Below are positions 5,107-5,553 of a stretch of 5,553 nt of DNA, one piece after another. This DNA is from CAYHBO01 sp964354855 (lineage in GTDB: Bacteria > Babelota > Babeliae > Babelales > RVW-14). The stretch covers positions 1-5,553 of the forward strand of contig CAYHBO010000069.1 of assembly GCA_964354855.1 (NCBI GenBank), in the 5' to 3' direction. Every line of letters begins with the position of its first letter. The first letter of the stretch is position 1. A program made the translations under genes and the position numbers. The notes under the pieces are model-generated. The model had not been told where the DNA came from, did no database searches, and saw only the letters and a program-made list of their open reading frames with translations.

Positions 5107-5552
5107 GTAATTTTTACTCGTTTTTTTAACTCAACGTTAAGATAATCAAACACCTCTGTATGCCCTTCTTTTGAGGCAATCTTCAAAGCTGTAAAATCAC
5201 ACACATCCTTTAACAGAAGATCAGCTCCAGATACTACAAGATATTTAACGACTGATAAATGCCCACTAAACACTGCTTCCATAAGAGGTGTCATACCAAC
5301 AGAACAAACAGCATTAATGTTTGTAGGTGAAAGTTGATTTTTCAAGAGATACTTAATCATGTCCAAATAACCAAAGAATGCTGCGATGTGAAGCGCACTC
5401 ACGCCAAGTAAGTCAACAACATTAACATCGCCACCACCTTTTATAAGTGCTTTAACTTTAGGAAAATCATGATTACGTACAGCTTGATGAAGTATGGAAT
5501 TCTGCTCAACGGTGCTAATTCTATAAATATCAGAGCGTTTCATAGCGTGTAT
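5103..5552 (-). CDS. Ankyrin-repeat protein, probably 5'-partial
   Basis: The first in-window ATG, at 5543, gives 146 residues, but no Shine-Dalgarno sequence precedes it and the frame stays open to the right edge (I-H-A before the Met). The start may lie outside the window. Four ankyrin units are seen at about 15-45, 46-81, 82-115 and 116-138. Motifs include S-A-L-H at 49-52 and T-P-L-M at 85-88. The second unit has 36 residues instead of 33, exactly as in the downstream ankyrin protein. The two align without gaps at an offset of 29 residues, with about 42 identities in 122 positions by hand count. They look like tandem duplicates. The downstream protein has its signal peptide in the 29 residues this one lacks, so a signal peptide may be encoded beyond the window. 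The stop overlaps the next start (ATGA), so the two genes form an operon. The role is presumably protein binding; the partner is unknown. Confidence 0.82.
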   Translation of the reverse strand: MHAMKRSDIYRISTVEQNSILHQAVRNHDFPKVKALIKGGGDVNVVDLLGVSALHIAAFFGYLDMIKYLLKNQLSPTNINAVCSVGMTPLMEAVFSGHLSVVKYLVVSGADLLLKDVCDFTALKIASKEGHTEVFDYLNVELKKRVKIT

Positions 5553-5553
5553 A

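Noticed and set aside
1..5553. tRNA, rRNA, CRISPR array, insertion sequence or transposon ends
   Set aside because: I looked for regularly spaced repeats, terminal inverted repeats, transposase motifs and tRNA-like arms and saw none.

Overview
The window is a dense, AT-rich bacterial segment using the standard bacterial code, with short intergenic gaps and no RNA gene, CRISPR array or mobile element visible. Six protein genes are supported. Five have a visible export or membrane signal (signal peptide, N-terminal anchor or several membrane helices), and two are ankyrin-repeat proteins. A eukaryote-like PPP phosphatase, exported ankyrin repeats and an exported hexosaminidase together suggest a host-associated bacterium with a Gram-negative-type envelope, such as a protist endosymbiont. 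Dependentiae (TM6/Babeliae) is my best guess. This is inference from gene content only; there is no marker gene here.

Layout from left to right: (1) positions 2-523, plus strand, the 3' part or whole of a multi-helix membrane protein whose frame is open to the window edge. (2) 548-1006, minus strand, a small exported protein of unknown function that converges on gene 1. (3) 1112-2785, plus strand, an exported two-domain family 3 glycoside hydrolase of the NagZ type, divergent from gene 2 across a roughly 105-bp promoter region. (4) 2787-4445, minus strand, a membrane-anchored PPP-family phosphatase whose stop lies one base from that of gene 3. (5) 4446-4581, an AT-rich gap with a good sigma-70-like promoter for gene 4 and an adjacent perfect palindrome. 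(6) 4582-5552, minus strand, two ankyrin-repeat genes joined by an ATGA stop/start overlap and closed by a Rho-independent terminator whose stem lies inside the last codons. The first of these two genes is open to the right window edge.

How they may work together: the hydrolase would cut terminal beta-N-acetylglucosamine from peptidoglycan fragments or chitin-like glycans outside the cytoplasm. The anchored phosphatase would present its catalytic domain in the periplasm or at the surface, and the ankyrin proteins look like protein-binding modules, at least one of them exported. A shared role at the host interface is plausible but unproven. The points most worth a second look are the phosphatase, which keeps all six metal ligands but appears to replace both phosphate-binding arginines, the collinear ankyrin gene pair, and a change in strand composition near position 530.
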